A stretch of DNA of 36,751 nucleotides from a virus. The notes below the pieces were generated by a model. It saw nothing but the letters and a program-made list of their open reading frames with translations, was not told where the DNA came from and did not search any database. The stretch spans positions 1-36,751 of the IMG/VR virus record IMGVR_UViG_3300025769_000345; one strand, given 5' to 3'. A program made the position numbers and the translations under genes. Below, piece after piece: positions 24,816 through 30,504 of the stretch; the first letter of the stretch is position 1, and the number at the start of each line of letters is the position of its first letter.

Positions 24816-25576
24816 TATTTTTTATTTCCCTGTGTAGGTTTCATAGAGGCACCACAGTTAGCGTACCCACCTCTACTATACTTTTTAGGTTTGGACATTC
24901 CACCTTTAGCAAGTCTAGGCTTTGCTTTAGCTTCTTGTTTACGCAACTCTTCAGCAAGTTCTTTTTTTGTCATGTCACTTGGCTTACGTGGCGTAGTTTT
25001 TTCTGAAAGTGCCATGCTTTTATCTAAAGTTACTGGTTTAGCCTTTTTATTAGCTATGCCTTGTTCCATAGAGCGAACGTTTTTATACAGTTCAGCTGCC
25101 TCAATACGTTCTATAATAGTTTCATATTGAGATTTAGTTATAATATTATTTTTATAATCTGTATTTGCCTGTCTTGCAAAAGCGTTACGTGCAGCAGTAG
25201 GGAGCGAACGATATTTATCCATGCTCAGGGGTTTAGGACCAGCCTTAGTTAGCATAGCGGAAATTGAACCAGTAGCATTTATTAAACGTTCTTTACTACT
25301 TTGTTTTTCAGTATCCTTAGATGGTCTATCCTCTGGCATTAATACTTCAGAAATATCACCAGAATCTTTTTTCTTAGTTTTAGCCTTGGCTTTTTGGCCT
25401 AGCTTTTCATTAGCTTCACGCTTTGCTTTAGCGGCTTTAGCTTTTGCTACTTGTTCTTTAACCAAAGAATCTATGTCTTCTACTTTTTTATTACTATTCT
25501 TTTTTACATTTTTTGCAGACTTAGCTGCCTTCTTAGCTTTCATTGCTGCACGAGCAGCTGCCGACAATACACCCAT
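24815..25576 (-). CDS. Lys/Ala-rich late protein, unknown
   Basis: A 253-residue protein dominated by Lys, Ala and Glu, mainly helical. The N-terminus (ARAAMKAKKAAKSAKNVKK) is histone-like. The middle contains a less biased region (MDKYRSLPTAARNAFARQAN, YETIIERIEAAELYKNVRSM) that may be folded. The C-terminus is Gly/Lys-rich with GGYANCGASMKPTQGNKK, a style seen in phage proteins near the lysis genes. An AAGGAAA site precedes the ATG. Function unknown. Confidence 0.6.
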   Translation of the reverse strand: MGVLSAAARAAMKAKKAAKSAKNVKKNSNKKVEDIDSLVKEQVAKAKAAKAKREANEKLGQKAKAKTKKKDSGDISEVLMPEDRPSKDTEKQSSKERLINATGSISAMLTKAGPKPLSMDKYRSLPTAARNAFARQANTDYKNNIITKSQYETIIERIEAAELYKNVRSMEQGIANKKAKPVTLDKSMALSEKTTPRKPSDMTKKELAEELRKQEAKAKPRLAKGGMSKPKKYSRGGYANCGASMKPTQGNKK

Positions 25577-25593
25577 TTTAATATTTCCTTATA

Positions 25594-25872
25594 TTACCAT
25601 TTTACTTTATCTGCCCAGTAAGCTGCACTTAACTTACCACGCTTAATGTTCTTTGCATGACGTGCCTTAAAACTTGCACGTTTCTTCTTCATCTTGTCCG
25701 ATTCACCTGCTTTAGGCTTACCTGCAGTACTTGCACCTTGCTCACCAAAGCGTATCATCTTAATGGTAGTACCTTCCTTAGCAAGTACTACATGAGATTT
25801 GGTAGGATGTTTAGGTGTACGCTTGGGTTTGTTATACCCACTGAATGTTTCACCTCTATATTCAACCGTCAT
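25594..25872 (-). CDS. Conserved basic phage protein (YRGETFSGYNKPKRTP type)
   Basis: A 92-residue basic protein with a distinctive full-length pattern: YRGETFSGYNKPKRTPKHPT, then SHVVLAKEG, IRFGEQGASTAGKPK, RASFKARHAKNI and a C-terminal SAAYWADKVKW. I know this as a short family of unknown function in marine phages (DUF6321-like; name from memory). The ATG overlaps the end of the preceding gene by eleven bases. Many conserved aromatic and basic residues suggest a compact DNA- or RNA-binding fold. Confidence 0.75.
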   Translation of the reverse strand: MTVEYRGETFSGYNKPKRTPKHPTKSHVVLAKEGTTIKMIRFGEQGASTAGKPKAGESDKMKKKRASFKARHAKNIKRGKLSAAYWADKVKW

Positions 25873-26077
25873 GTCCGTCCGTCCAACCTTCCATACGCAT
25901 AGCCCACTCTACGTGCTCTAACGTAAATGATTTACCGTAGTGGGCATCCACTGCAGTCTTTACATAAAATACATCACTATGAGGAATGTGCAACTTATCT
26001 AAGTTACCATCTAATACATGTTTATAGAACTCTTCCAAAACATTGTCTGTATATAGTTTTACTGATTTTTTAGCCAT
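25862..26077 (-). CDS. First gene of the late unit, unknown
   Basis: A 71-residue acidic protein starting MAKKSVKLYTDNVLEEFYKH. I prefer this ATG over a TTG six bases upstream. The pattern HSDVFYVKTAVDAHYGKSFT followed by LEHVEWAMRMEGW is alpha-helical. No motif is recognised. It is the first leftward gene after the divergent control region, so it would be the first late (or leftward) product made. Confidence 0.6.
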   Translation of the reverse strand: MAKKSVKLYTDNVLEEFYKHVLDGNLDKLHIPHSDVFYVKTAVDAHYGKSFTLEHVEWAMRMEGWTDGHDG

Positions 26078-26150
26078 TGTCAATACTTAATTACAAATCT
26101 CTCGCCTAAAGGCAATTTTCACTTACGTATATACTACATGTAAGTGTTGT

Positions 26151-26237
26151 ACTGTACGTGTATACTTATATGTTTATATAGTTAAGTATAATTATAAGTA
26201 AGTATATATACATTTAACTGTTTCACTGTACGTGTAT
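26151..26237. repeat. Direct repeat ACTGTACGTGTAT, two copies
   Basis: The 13-mer ACTGTACGTGTAT occurs at 26151-26163 and 26225-26237, spaced by 61 bases, in the divergent control region. Each contains the near-palindrome GTACGTGTAT. Confidence 0.6.
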
Positions 26238-26275
26238 CACTTTAAGTGACCCTACCCTAACACCTAACATATATA

Positions 26276-26303
26276 GTTTTACACATTCTACAATACATGT
26301 CAA
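26276..26303 (-). promoter_or_regulatory. Candidate promoter of the leftward late unit
   Basis: Leftward reading gives TTGACA (26303-26298), a 16-base spacer and TAAAAC (26281-26276), about 200 bases before the first leftward gene. The spacing equals that of the capsid promoter. The -10 matches at 4/6, so it is a moderate candidate. Confidence 0.45.
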
Positions 26304-26371
26304 CCCCTAATCGTATAGTGTGTATGTATTGTGATATATGTTACAGCTTTGTTACACGTATGTTACTTACT

Positions 26372-26432
26372 ATTTGTGATCACGTATTAATGCCCCTACC
26401 CAAACTGTATTATACCATTTGTGATCACGTAT
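26372..26432. repeat. Direct repeat ATTTGTGATCACGTAT, two copies
   Basis: The 16-mer ATTTGTGATCACGTAT occurs at 26372-26387 and 26417-26432, 45 bases apart. Each holds the palindrome GTGATCAC. The second copy runs into TATAAT on the plus strand, so a bound protein could mask a -10 box. GATCACGT recurs once more near 27009. Confidence 0.65.
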
Positions 26433-26606
26433 AATAGGTCCACATCGGCCCTATGTACATGTAAACCAGTATATATGTAATGTGGTTAACAGTGATATTT
26501 CCTGATCTGTGTATTTGTACGTATATACTAACGTATACCCCCGGCATGGCCCCTGCCCACCCCCTCCTCAACGTGCAATTCTGCGCATAATGCAAGGTCA
26601 TGACGT

Positions 26607-26918
26607 GTGTTGAAAGCAAATATGCCATCACATTCCACCAACATACCGAAGGTATACATCAAATCAAACACTTACTTGTCTACGACAACTGTTATGCAAT
26701 CAGTTGCCACCATTTATGGTGATAGAAACAGGGAGATTTTCACATCGAAGATGTGTTGTAGATGCCGAGTACAAATACTATACCCCACCATCAGAGATGG
26801 TCATGTCACATATCCACAAGCCGTGCATAGCTCTGCCAATGGTCATTTGAAGTGTCCAACATTGGACGATACCATATACAAAGTATATGACAAATATGCC
26901 ACACAAATGGTGACCTAA
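26607..26918 (+). CDS. Possible small Cys-containing protein (tentative)
   Basis: A 103-codon frame starting at GTG (or ATG at 26622, giving 98 residues). It includes SKMCCRCRVQILYP and later GHLKCPTLDDT, which could form a metal site. Codon choice looks coding, but no clear ribosome site is seen and the family is unknown to me. The first copy of the 14-bp palindrome lies inside it and encodes CPTLD. It may be the first rightward gene or only a shadow. Confidence 0.4.
   Translation: MLKANMPSHSTNIPKVYIKSNTYLSTTTVMQSVATIYGDRNREIFTSKMCCRCRVQILYPTIRDGHVTYPQAVHSSANGHLKCPTLDDTIYKVYDKYATQMVT
26854..26867. repeat. 14-bp palindrome, copy 1
   Basis: GTCCAACATTGGAC, inside the tentative gene at 26607-26918. 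The half-sites GTCCAA and TTGGAC are perfect inverses; the centre is CA. Confidence 0.85.
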
Positions 26919-27031
26919 TCCAAGCTGGAGCCTCGCATGAGTTTAGCGCACGAACTTCGTAATTACTTGTAATTACTGCAGTCATCCGTGAAACGGCCTG
27001 CACCGAGGATCACGTCATGAGAAACCATGAC

Positions 27032-27066
27032 TTGACAACTTATACTATACTCTACTAGTTTATAAA
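27032..27066 (+). promoter_or_regulatory. Candidate early rightward promoter
   Basis: A perfect TTGACA (27032-27037) is followed by AT-rich sequence with tandem TATACT boxes (27041-27051) and TATAAA (27061-27066). None sits at the ideal 16-18 base distance, so the -10 is uncertain. Position just before the first early gene makes a promoter likely. Confidence 0.4.
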
Positions 27067-27107
27067 GAGAACTATATCTCACTATTTGTGAGAGATATAG
27101 GTTCTCT
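27066..27107 (+). promoter_or_regulatory. Long imperfect hairpin in the early leader
   Basis: Arms beginning AGAGAAC-TATAT-CTCAC pair with GTGAG-AG-ATATA-GG-TTCTCT across a TATTT loop. This gives 17 base pairs with a 2-base and a 1-base bulge. No T-run follows, so it is not a standard terminator. It lies 36 bases before the first early gene and may control its translation, or be an operator. The loop flank ACTATTTGTGA also occurs at the GTGATCAC repeats. Confidence 0.6.
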
Positions 27108-27142
27108 CATATAAACAGAGTATAGATAAAGGGACTACCGAA

Positions 27143-27715
27143 ATGACAAATTCAGCAACAACAAAAACTACCGAAGGTACTACAATCTCAGCTCTTGTAA
27201 AGGAAGGCAAAGCCTTAGCATCAATCTGGAAACAGACTAACAGTCTGAAACATACCATCAAAGCCTCTGGCTTCGACACCAGACTTGGCAAACTCTTACA
27301 AGAGTTGAAAGCTCAATCCACTTTGGATTCCGGTCAGATTAGTCGTCAAACTCTGACGATGTACGGCATCAATATCATTGATCGTCGTCGTCGTTCTGAA
27401 GCTCTGTGGTTCGTTGAAAACGAAGTAGAGTGCCGCAAGTTCATCGAAGATGGTAAGTTCAAAGGTACTTCACTTACTGCTTTGCAGAAAGCAATGCGAG
27501 ATGCAGCTAAAGCTGATGAAGAAACCACCGAAGGTGAAACGTCCAATGTTGGACAGTCTGATGCAGAACAGCCAAAGGCTGATACAACTAAGCCTCGTAT
27601 CTCTCACAAAGTGATGGTCAATACCATCATTGCTCAAGCCGAATTGAATGAGCTTGATCTTGAAGAGATCATCACTGATCTGATGGCTGCACTTGAAAAG
27701 CGTCAAGCTGCATGA
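27143..27715 (+). CDS. First early protein, unknown
   Basis: A 190-residue, mainly helical protein with a Thr-rich N-terminus, an Arg cluster (IDRRRRSEALWFVENEVE), an acidic Thr/Glu linker near residues 125-150 and a C-terminal helix (ELNELDLEEIITDLMAAL). I do not recognise it. The two-part build with a linker resembles a regulator or adaptor. As the first gene after the control region, and a carrier of palindrome copy 2, it is a candidate for the palindrome-binding factor, which is only inference. AAGGGA precedes the ATG. Confidence 0.7.
   Translation: MTNSATTKTTEGTTISALVKEGKALASIWKQTNSLKHTIKASGFDTRLGKLLQELKAQSTLDSGQISRQTLTMYGINIIDRRRRSEALWFVENEVECRKFIEDGKFKGTSLTALQKAMRDAAKADEETTEGETSNVGQSDAEQPKADTTKPRISHKVMVNTIIAQAELNELDLEEIITDLMAALEKRQAA
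27541..27554. repeat. 14-bp palindrome, copy 2
   Basis: GTCCAATGTTGGAC, inside the 27143-27715 gene, where it encodes SNVGQ. Confidence 0.85.
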
Positions 27716-27912
27716 GATACAAAGTATCTTCCTACAAAGCTAGTGTTGAGCAGGATATGCTCGACACAGCTATGGCACAGTTCTGTGAACTGGCAGAAGA
27801 AATGAACCGTCCAACATTGGACACTTTGATTGCCAACACGTTAACTCCAGAGGAGTTAAAGAAACGTATTCCCACATTAATCCACGATAGTGGATGGAAG
27901 GATTTAACATGA
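27712..27912 (+). CDS. Small early protein, unknown
   Basis: A 66-residue acidic helical protein (VEQDMLDTAMAQFCELAEEM, then LTPEELKKRIPTLIHDSGW). Its ATG overlaps the stop of the first early gene (ATGA) and its end overlaps the next start, so all three are coupled. Palindrome copy 3 sits in its middle and encodes RPTLDT. No motif is known to me. Confidence 0.65.
   Translation: MRYKVSSYKASVEQDMLDTAMAQFCELAEEMNRPTLDTLIANTLTPEELKKRIPTLIHDSGWKDLT
27809..27822. repeat. 14-bp palindrome, copy 3
   Basis: GTCCAACATTGGAC, inside the 27712-27912 gene, encoding RPTLDT. Flanks are AACC before and ACTTTG after, close to copies 4 and 5. Confidence 0.85.
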
Positions 27913-28070
27913 CCTATGCTGAAATTCGTATTGCCATTGCCGCCTATGTAGGTTGCAGCGTAGCTCTGGCCTATCTGTTGCTGGTATCCTTTGGATACAT
28001 TCAAGAGGATGGCTATGGAATATACATTCCAGATGTTGGTGGCTACCATATTTCCCCTCTTGACAAGTAG
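27909..28070 (+). CDS. Small early membrane protein
   Basis: A 53-residue protein that overlaps the previous gene by ATGA. Residues 5-30 (EIRIAIAAYVGCSVALAYLL) form one strong membrane helix, followed by a short Gly/Tyr-rich outside or inside tail (GYGIYIPDVGGYHI). It may alter the host membrane or block superinfection; both are guesses from early position and topology. The promoter at 28060-28089 begins in its last codons. Confidence 0.65.
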   Translation: MTYAEIRIAIAAYVGCSVALAYLLLVSFGYIQEDGYGIYIPDVGGYHISPLDK

Positions 28071-28089
28071 TATTACATAGTTATATAAC
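28060..28089 (+). promoter_or_regulatory. Candidate early promoter overlapped by an operator-like repeat
   Basis: TTGACA (28060-28065), an 18-base spacer and TATAAC (28084-28089). The -10 box lies within the left arm of the 13-bp inverted repeat. Same boxes as the capsid promoter. Confidence 0.55.
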
Positions 28090-28119
28090 ACTGATACTTT
28101 AGTGAAAGTGTTATATAAC
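28080..28119. repeat. Perfect 13-bp inverted repeat over the promoter
   Basis: GTTATATAACACT (28080-28092) and AGTGTTATATAAC (28107-28119) are exact inverses with a 14-base loop. They cover the -10 box and the expected transcription start. This is a typical place for an operator. It has no GC stem or T-run, so it does not look like a terminator. Confidence 0.7.
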
Positions 28120-28121
28120 AT

Positions 28122-28181
28122 ATGTTTAATACTAACACTGAAACAAACCGTCCAATGTTGGACACTTTAAAAGGATGCTAA
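28122..28181 (+). CDS. 19-residue micro-ORF, possible leader peptide
   Basis: ATG at 28122 opens a 19-codon frame (MFNTNTETNRPMLDTLKGC) ending one base before the ATG of the next gene. Its first five residues, MFNTN, and the DNA before them (TTATATAA) match the start of the gene at 28458. It may be a leader peptide or a remnant of a duplicated gene start. No good ribosome site is seen, so coding is uncertain. Confidence 0.35.
   Translation: MFNTNTETNRPMLDTLKGC
28150..28163. repeat. 14-bp palindrome, copy 4
   Basis: GTCCAATGTTGGAC, 20 bases before the ATG at 28183 and inside a 19-codon reading frame. Flanks AACC and ACTTTA. Confidence 0.85.
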
Positions 28182-28182
28182 A

Positions 28183-28416
28183 ATGCAATTGCTTTATCCC
28201 AAAGGCTACGATGGTAATGTTGTTTTCGTAACAAGAAAATCAACCATGTCAGGCGAAGAAAATTGCCGCCTCATGTTCTTTACACACCGCCAGTATGACA
28301 ATTGGAAGAATGGTGGTAAGTGCATACAGGATGCTATGCCACAATTGTCTCCAGAGGATCGTGAGTTCCTCATGACGGGTATCACACCTGACGAATGGGA
28401 TGAGGCGTTTGCCTAG
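28183..28416 (+). CDS. Conserved small phage protein (REFLMTGITPDEWDEAF type)
   Basis: A 77-residue protein with a pattern I have seen in several phage families: a beta-rich N-terminus with RLMFFTHRQYDNW, then GGKCIQDAMPQLSPEDREFL and a C-terminal MTGITPDEWDEAF. The function is not known. AAGGA precedes the ATG, next to palindrome copy 4, so its expression may be controlled there. Confidence 0.75.
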   Translation: MQLLYPKGYDGNVVFVTRKSTMSGEENCRLMFFTHRQYDNWKNGGKCIQDAMPQLSPEDREFLMTGITPDEWDEAFA

Positions 28417-28424
28417 TTGAAACC

Positions 28425-28438
28425 GTCCAATGTTGGAC
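28425..28438. repeat. 14-bp palindrome, copy 5
   Basis: GTCCAATGTTGGAC in the gap between the 28183-28416 gene and the ATG at 28458. Flanks AACC and ACTTTA, as in copy 4. Confidence 0.85.
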
Positions 28439-28457
28439 ACTTTAACGGAGTTATATA

Positions 28458-28598
28458 ATGTTTAATACTAATGAATTGCGATTGATTGAGGAAGCTATAG
28501 AAAGCTATGGCTCACGTTGCAGTAATAACGAGTGGCGTGAGTTACTTGAAAAGGTACGCCGTGAAAGGTTTGACAGTAGAATTGAGGAATTAGTATAA
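28458..28598 (+). CDS. Very small helical early protein
   Basis: A 46-residue charged helical protein (LRLIEEAIESYGSRCSNNEW, then LLEKVRRERFDSRIEEL). GGAG lies eight bases before the ATG, and its stop overlaps the next ATG by one base (TAATG). Palindrome copy 5 lies 20 bases upstream. Function unknown. Confidence 0.65.
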   Translation: MFNTNELRLIEEAIESYGSRCSNNEWRELLEKVRRERFDSRIEELV

Positions 28599-29227
28599 TG
28601 TATCAACGTGATGTAAATGAGATCAAAGCCTTCGTAAAATGGCGTGGCCCAGATGCTTTGGTAAACACTGGCCTATTCGTATTGCTAACGATACAAGCTG
28701 GCCTGTCCACCGTCCGTGGTAGCATGGTCAAGGTTGAGCGTGATTGCTATGACGCTGACTGCCTATGGGGCAAAAAGGCTGAAGGTTACAAGTACCTTGT
28801 AGACAATGCAGAGTACCTGTACGGCAAGCTGTATCACATTGCCGACAACAAAGGCTATGAAAGTGTCGAGGCATGTGCCGATGTCATACAACTGTTTATG
28901 GCTGTACCCAATCTTGGCATGGTCAAAGCGGCCTTCCTTGCCCAATGCCTTGGGTTCAATGTAGCCTGTATTGACAGCCACAACATCAAGCGTTTGGGTA
29001 TCTCACCTAACCTTGTGAAGTCCCCACCTGCCACCATGAAACCTGCCACTGTACGCAAGAAGGTTGAACAGTATGTTGAACTGACCCAAGTTGAGGGCAG
29101 CGAGTATTGGTGGAACTCATGGTGTGAGTATGTAGCTGGCAATCGTGCCAACCGTGCATTAGATACTGGTGACGTAGTGTCTAGGTATCATGTAGAATGT
29201 GTAACATATGGATTTGAACATGGTTAA
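28598..29227 (+). CDS. HhH-glycosylase-like protein
   Basis: A 209-residue protein. Residues 103-132 carry VPNLGMVKAAF, a helix-hairpin-helix-like turn, then CIDSHNIKRLG, which resembles the VDTHV.R motif of HhH-GPD DNA glycosylases; Asp126 would be the catalytic acid. The rest is helical, as in that fold. No iron-sulfur Cys cluster is visible at the C-terminus. If right, it would remove or recognise modified bases early in infection. The similarity is short, so another helical DNA-binding role is possible. Confidence 0.55.
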   Translation: MYQRDVNEIKAFVKWRGPDALVNTGLFVLLTIQAGLSTVRGSMVKVERDCYDADCLWGKKAEGYKYLVDNAEYLYGKLYHIADNKGYESVEACADVIQLFMAVPNLGMVKAAFLAQCLGFNVACIDSHNIKRLGISPNLVKSPPATMKPATVRKKVEQYVELTQVEGSEYWWNSWCEYVAGNRANRALDTGDVVSRYHVECVTYGFEHG

Positions 29228-29390
29228 AAAAGTATCTGTGGGGGTTGTAAATCCTGTGGCTAAGGCTATGCTACAAGAACGCAAAGCCCCACAGGTAGTC
29301 TTACCCAAGAAGGGTAGCAAAGCTAAACGTAACCGCAAACAGGAGAAGTACGATGCAATACGAGATGCAAAACTTCATCAAGATGACTAA
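29220..29390 (+). CDS. Small basic early protein, unknown
   Basis: A 56-residue protein beginning MVKKVSVGVVNPVAKAMLQE, overlapping the previous stop; an ATG twelve bases earlier is also possible. The C-terminal half is strongly basic (KKGSKAKRNRKQEKYDAIRD). It overlaps the next gene by 38 bases in another frame. Composition suggests nucleic-acid binding, but no family is recognised. Confidence 0.6.
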   Translation: MVKKVSVGVVNPVAKAMLQERKAPQVVLPKKGSKAKRNRKQEKYDAIRDAKLHQDD

Positions 29391-29520
29391 ACGAAAAGCG
29401 TCCAATGTTGGACAGTCCAAGTTCAATGACGATTGGAAACGTGAACGTGACAAAGAACGCAAACGTAAACAGACATTGCGTAACAGTGTAACCAATTACC
29501 GCAGCAACAAGGTAGCCTAA
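29353..29520 (+). CDS. Small Arg/Lys-rich early protein
   Basis: A 55-residue gene that starts inside the previous one; AGGAG lies seven bases before the ATG at 29353, which decides the start. The product is very basic (DDWKRERDKERKRKQTLRNS) with no known motif. Palindrome copy 6 lies within it and encodes SNVGQ. It may be a nucleic-acid-binding peptide. Confidence 0.6.
   Translation: MQYEMQNFIKMTKRKASNVGQSKFNDDWKRERDKERKRKQTLRNSVTNYRSNKVA
29400..29413. repeat. 14-bp palindrome, copy 6
   Basis: GTCCAATGTTGGAC inside the 29353-29520 gene, encoding SNVGQ, followed two bases later by a half-site GTCCAAG. Confidence 0.85.
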
Positions 29521-29522
29521 CT

Positions 29523-29915
29523 ATGTCAGTATATATGATTTACCAACGTACAAACGTAGACAGTGAGCGCATCAACAGTATGCCAACATCTGTATATGCC
29601 AAAGCGTACTTTGCATTGGGTATGCCCAACAGGGATACCGTAGAGGATGCCGTGCATGACGGTTTACATCACAATATGTATGAACCTACTATGATTATGC
29701 ACGACATTGAAGACAGGGATCGTACCCCATTTGAAGCCATCTTTGATGAAGGCAACGGATATGGTGACGGTTCCATCAAGACAGCCAACATCCGTGACCG
29801 ATACAGTATGTCGGTAGGTGATATACTTGTACAGCTAGATACAGGATATGCCCACGTATGTATGCCAGTAGGATGGCATAGCATTGACCTAACACTTGAA
29901 TTAACAGCAGCTTAA
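29523..29915 (+). CDS. Early protein with YodL-like segment, unknown
   Basis: A 130-residue acidic protein. The segment NIRDRYSMSVGDILVQLDTG resembles the h-SLSVGDV pattern of YodL-like and antirestriction-associated proteins, but the match is short. The rest contains many Met, His and Asp residues (HDGLHHNMYEPTMIMHDIED). No catalytic site is clear. It sits in the block of small early genes, where host-takeover factors are usual. Confidence 0.6.
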   Translation: MSVYMIYQRTNVDSERINSMPTSVYAKAYFALGMPNRDTVEDAVHDGLHHNMYEPTMIMHDIEDRDRTPFEAIFDEGNGYGDGSIKTANIRDRYSMSVGDILVQLDTGYAHVCMPVGWHSIDLTLELTAA

Positions 29916-29926
29916 GGAGCTATAAC

Positions 29927-30268
29927 ATGACAAACCCAACACAAAACACCCGCCCAGTAGTTAAATCCACAAACCCTGAGTTGTATGTACAGCACACATA
30001 CCACATGAAACGTGCAACTAAGTACACCTACAACTACTCATCTCTGGATGACTACATCGTGGAGAATTGGGACAACAAGTCAATCAAAGAGATTGCAGAA
30101 GACACAAACGAATACTTCAATCGTGTAGTATACCGTGTGCAACTGTTGCAGTCCCTCAATCTGCTGAAGACAAAGCGCAACATGGAGCGTGGTAAGTTGA
30201 TGCGTACTCGTAAGTACCTCATGACAAAACTAAAAGAAATAAATGCAAAGCTAGAAGGAGTCGCATAA
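29927..30268 (+). CDS. HTH DNA-binding protein (candidate regulator)
   Basis: A 113-residue protein. Residues 43-80 (YIVENWDNKSIKEIAEDTNE, then a second helix with YRVQLLQSLNLL) read as a helix-turn-helix of the type found in phage and bacterial regulators. The basic C-terminal helix (RTRKYLMTKLKEINAKLEG) could aid DNA binding or dimerisation. It is one of two candidates for binding the GTCCAA palindromes; that is inferred. AAGGAG sites flank it and its neighbour. Confidence 0.65.
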   Translation: MTNPTQNTRPVVKSTNPELYVQHTYHMKRATKYTYNYSSLDDYIVENWDNKSIKEIAEDTNEYFNRVVYRVQLLQSLNLLKTKRNMERGKLMRTRKYLMTKLKEINAKLEGVA

Positions 30269-30493
30269 ATGTTTGTAATCGTAGCAACAAAACCATTGGA
30301 CGATGGGTCACAAGGCTTTCGGTTCAACCTGTTCGGCAAGAAAGGTTTGGTGCGTAAACGTAAATCAATCTCACGAGGTTGGTTCAAGCGTCAGCGGATG
30401 GAGACATCCGTGGCGTACCACTTTGGCAAGCGTACCGTGTACCTGTTTGGTAATGGTATGAAGCCACGTAAACTAGCGCACTTTGCAGGATAG
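30269..30493 (+). CDS. Small basic early protein, unknown
   Basis: A 74-residue basic protein (FNLFGKKGLVRKRKSISRGW, then SVAYHFGKRTVYLFGNGMKP) with short beta-like strands. An AAGGAG lies nine bases upstream of the ATG. No family is recognised. Confidence 0.6.
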   Translation: MFVIVATKPLDDGSQGFRFNLFGKKGLVRKRKSISRGWFKRQRMETSVAYHFGKRTVYLFGNGMKPRKLAHFAG

Positions 30494-30504
30494 GAGATGG
30501 CGTA

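Larger units (their letters stand above)
26084..26606. other. Divergent control region, left part (no gene seen)
   Basis: About 520 AT-rich bases with no convincing gene. It holds direct repeats at 26151/26225 and 26372/26417, a 7-bp inverted repeat CACTTAC/GTAAGTG (26120-26146), the small palindrome CACTTTAAGTG (26238-26248) and a leftward promoter candidate. The density of short repeats suggests several protein-binding sites. It could also include a replication origin, which cannot be shown by eye. Confidence 0.6.
26919..27142. other. Leader region before the rightward early unit (no gene seen)
   Basis: About 220 bases without a gene. It contains a GATCACGT element near 27009, a TTGACA box and a large hairpin, and ends in an AAGGGA ribosome site for the gene at 27143. 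This is the probable start point of early rightward transcription. Confidence 0.55.

Noticed and set aside
26425-26631. Minus-strand 68-codon frame in the control region
   Set aside because: No ribosome site, poor composition, and it covers repeats and AT-rich regulatory sequence.
28080-28119. The 13-bp inverted repeat as a transcription terminator
   Set aside because: The stem is AT-rich, no T-run follows, and it overlaps a good -10 box.
26854-29413. The repeated palindromes as a CRISPR array
   Set aside because: Spacing is irregular (about 270 to 990 bases), the repeats are only 14 bp, they lie in genes as well as gaps, and no cas genes are present.
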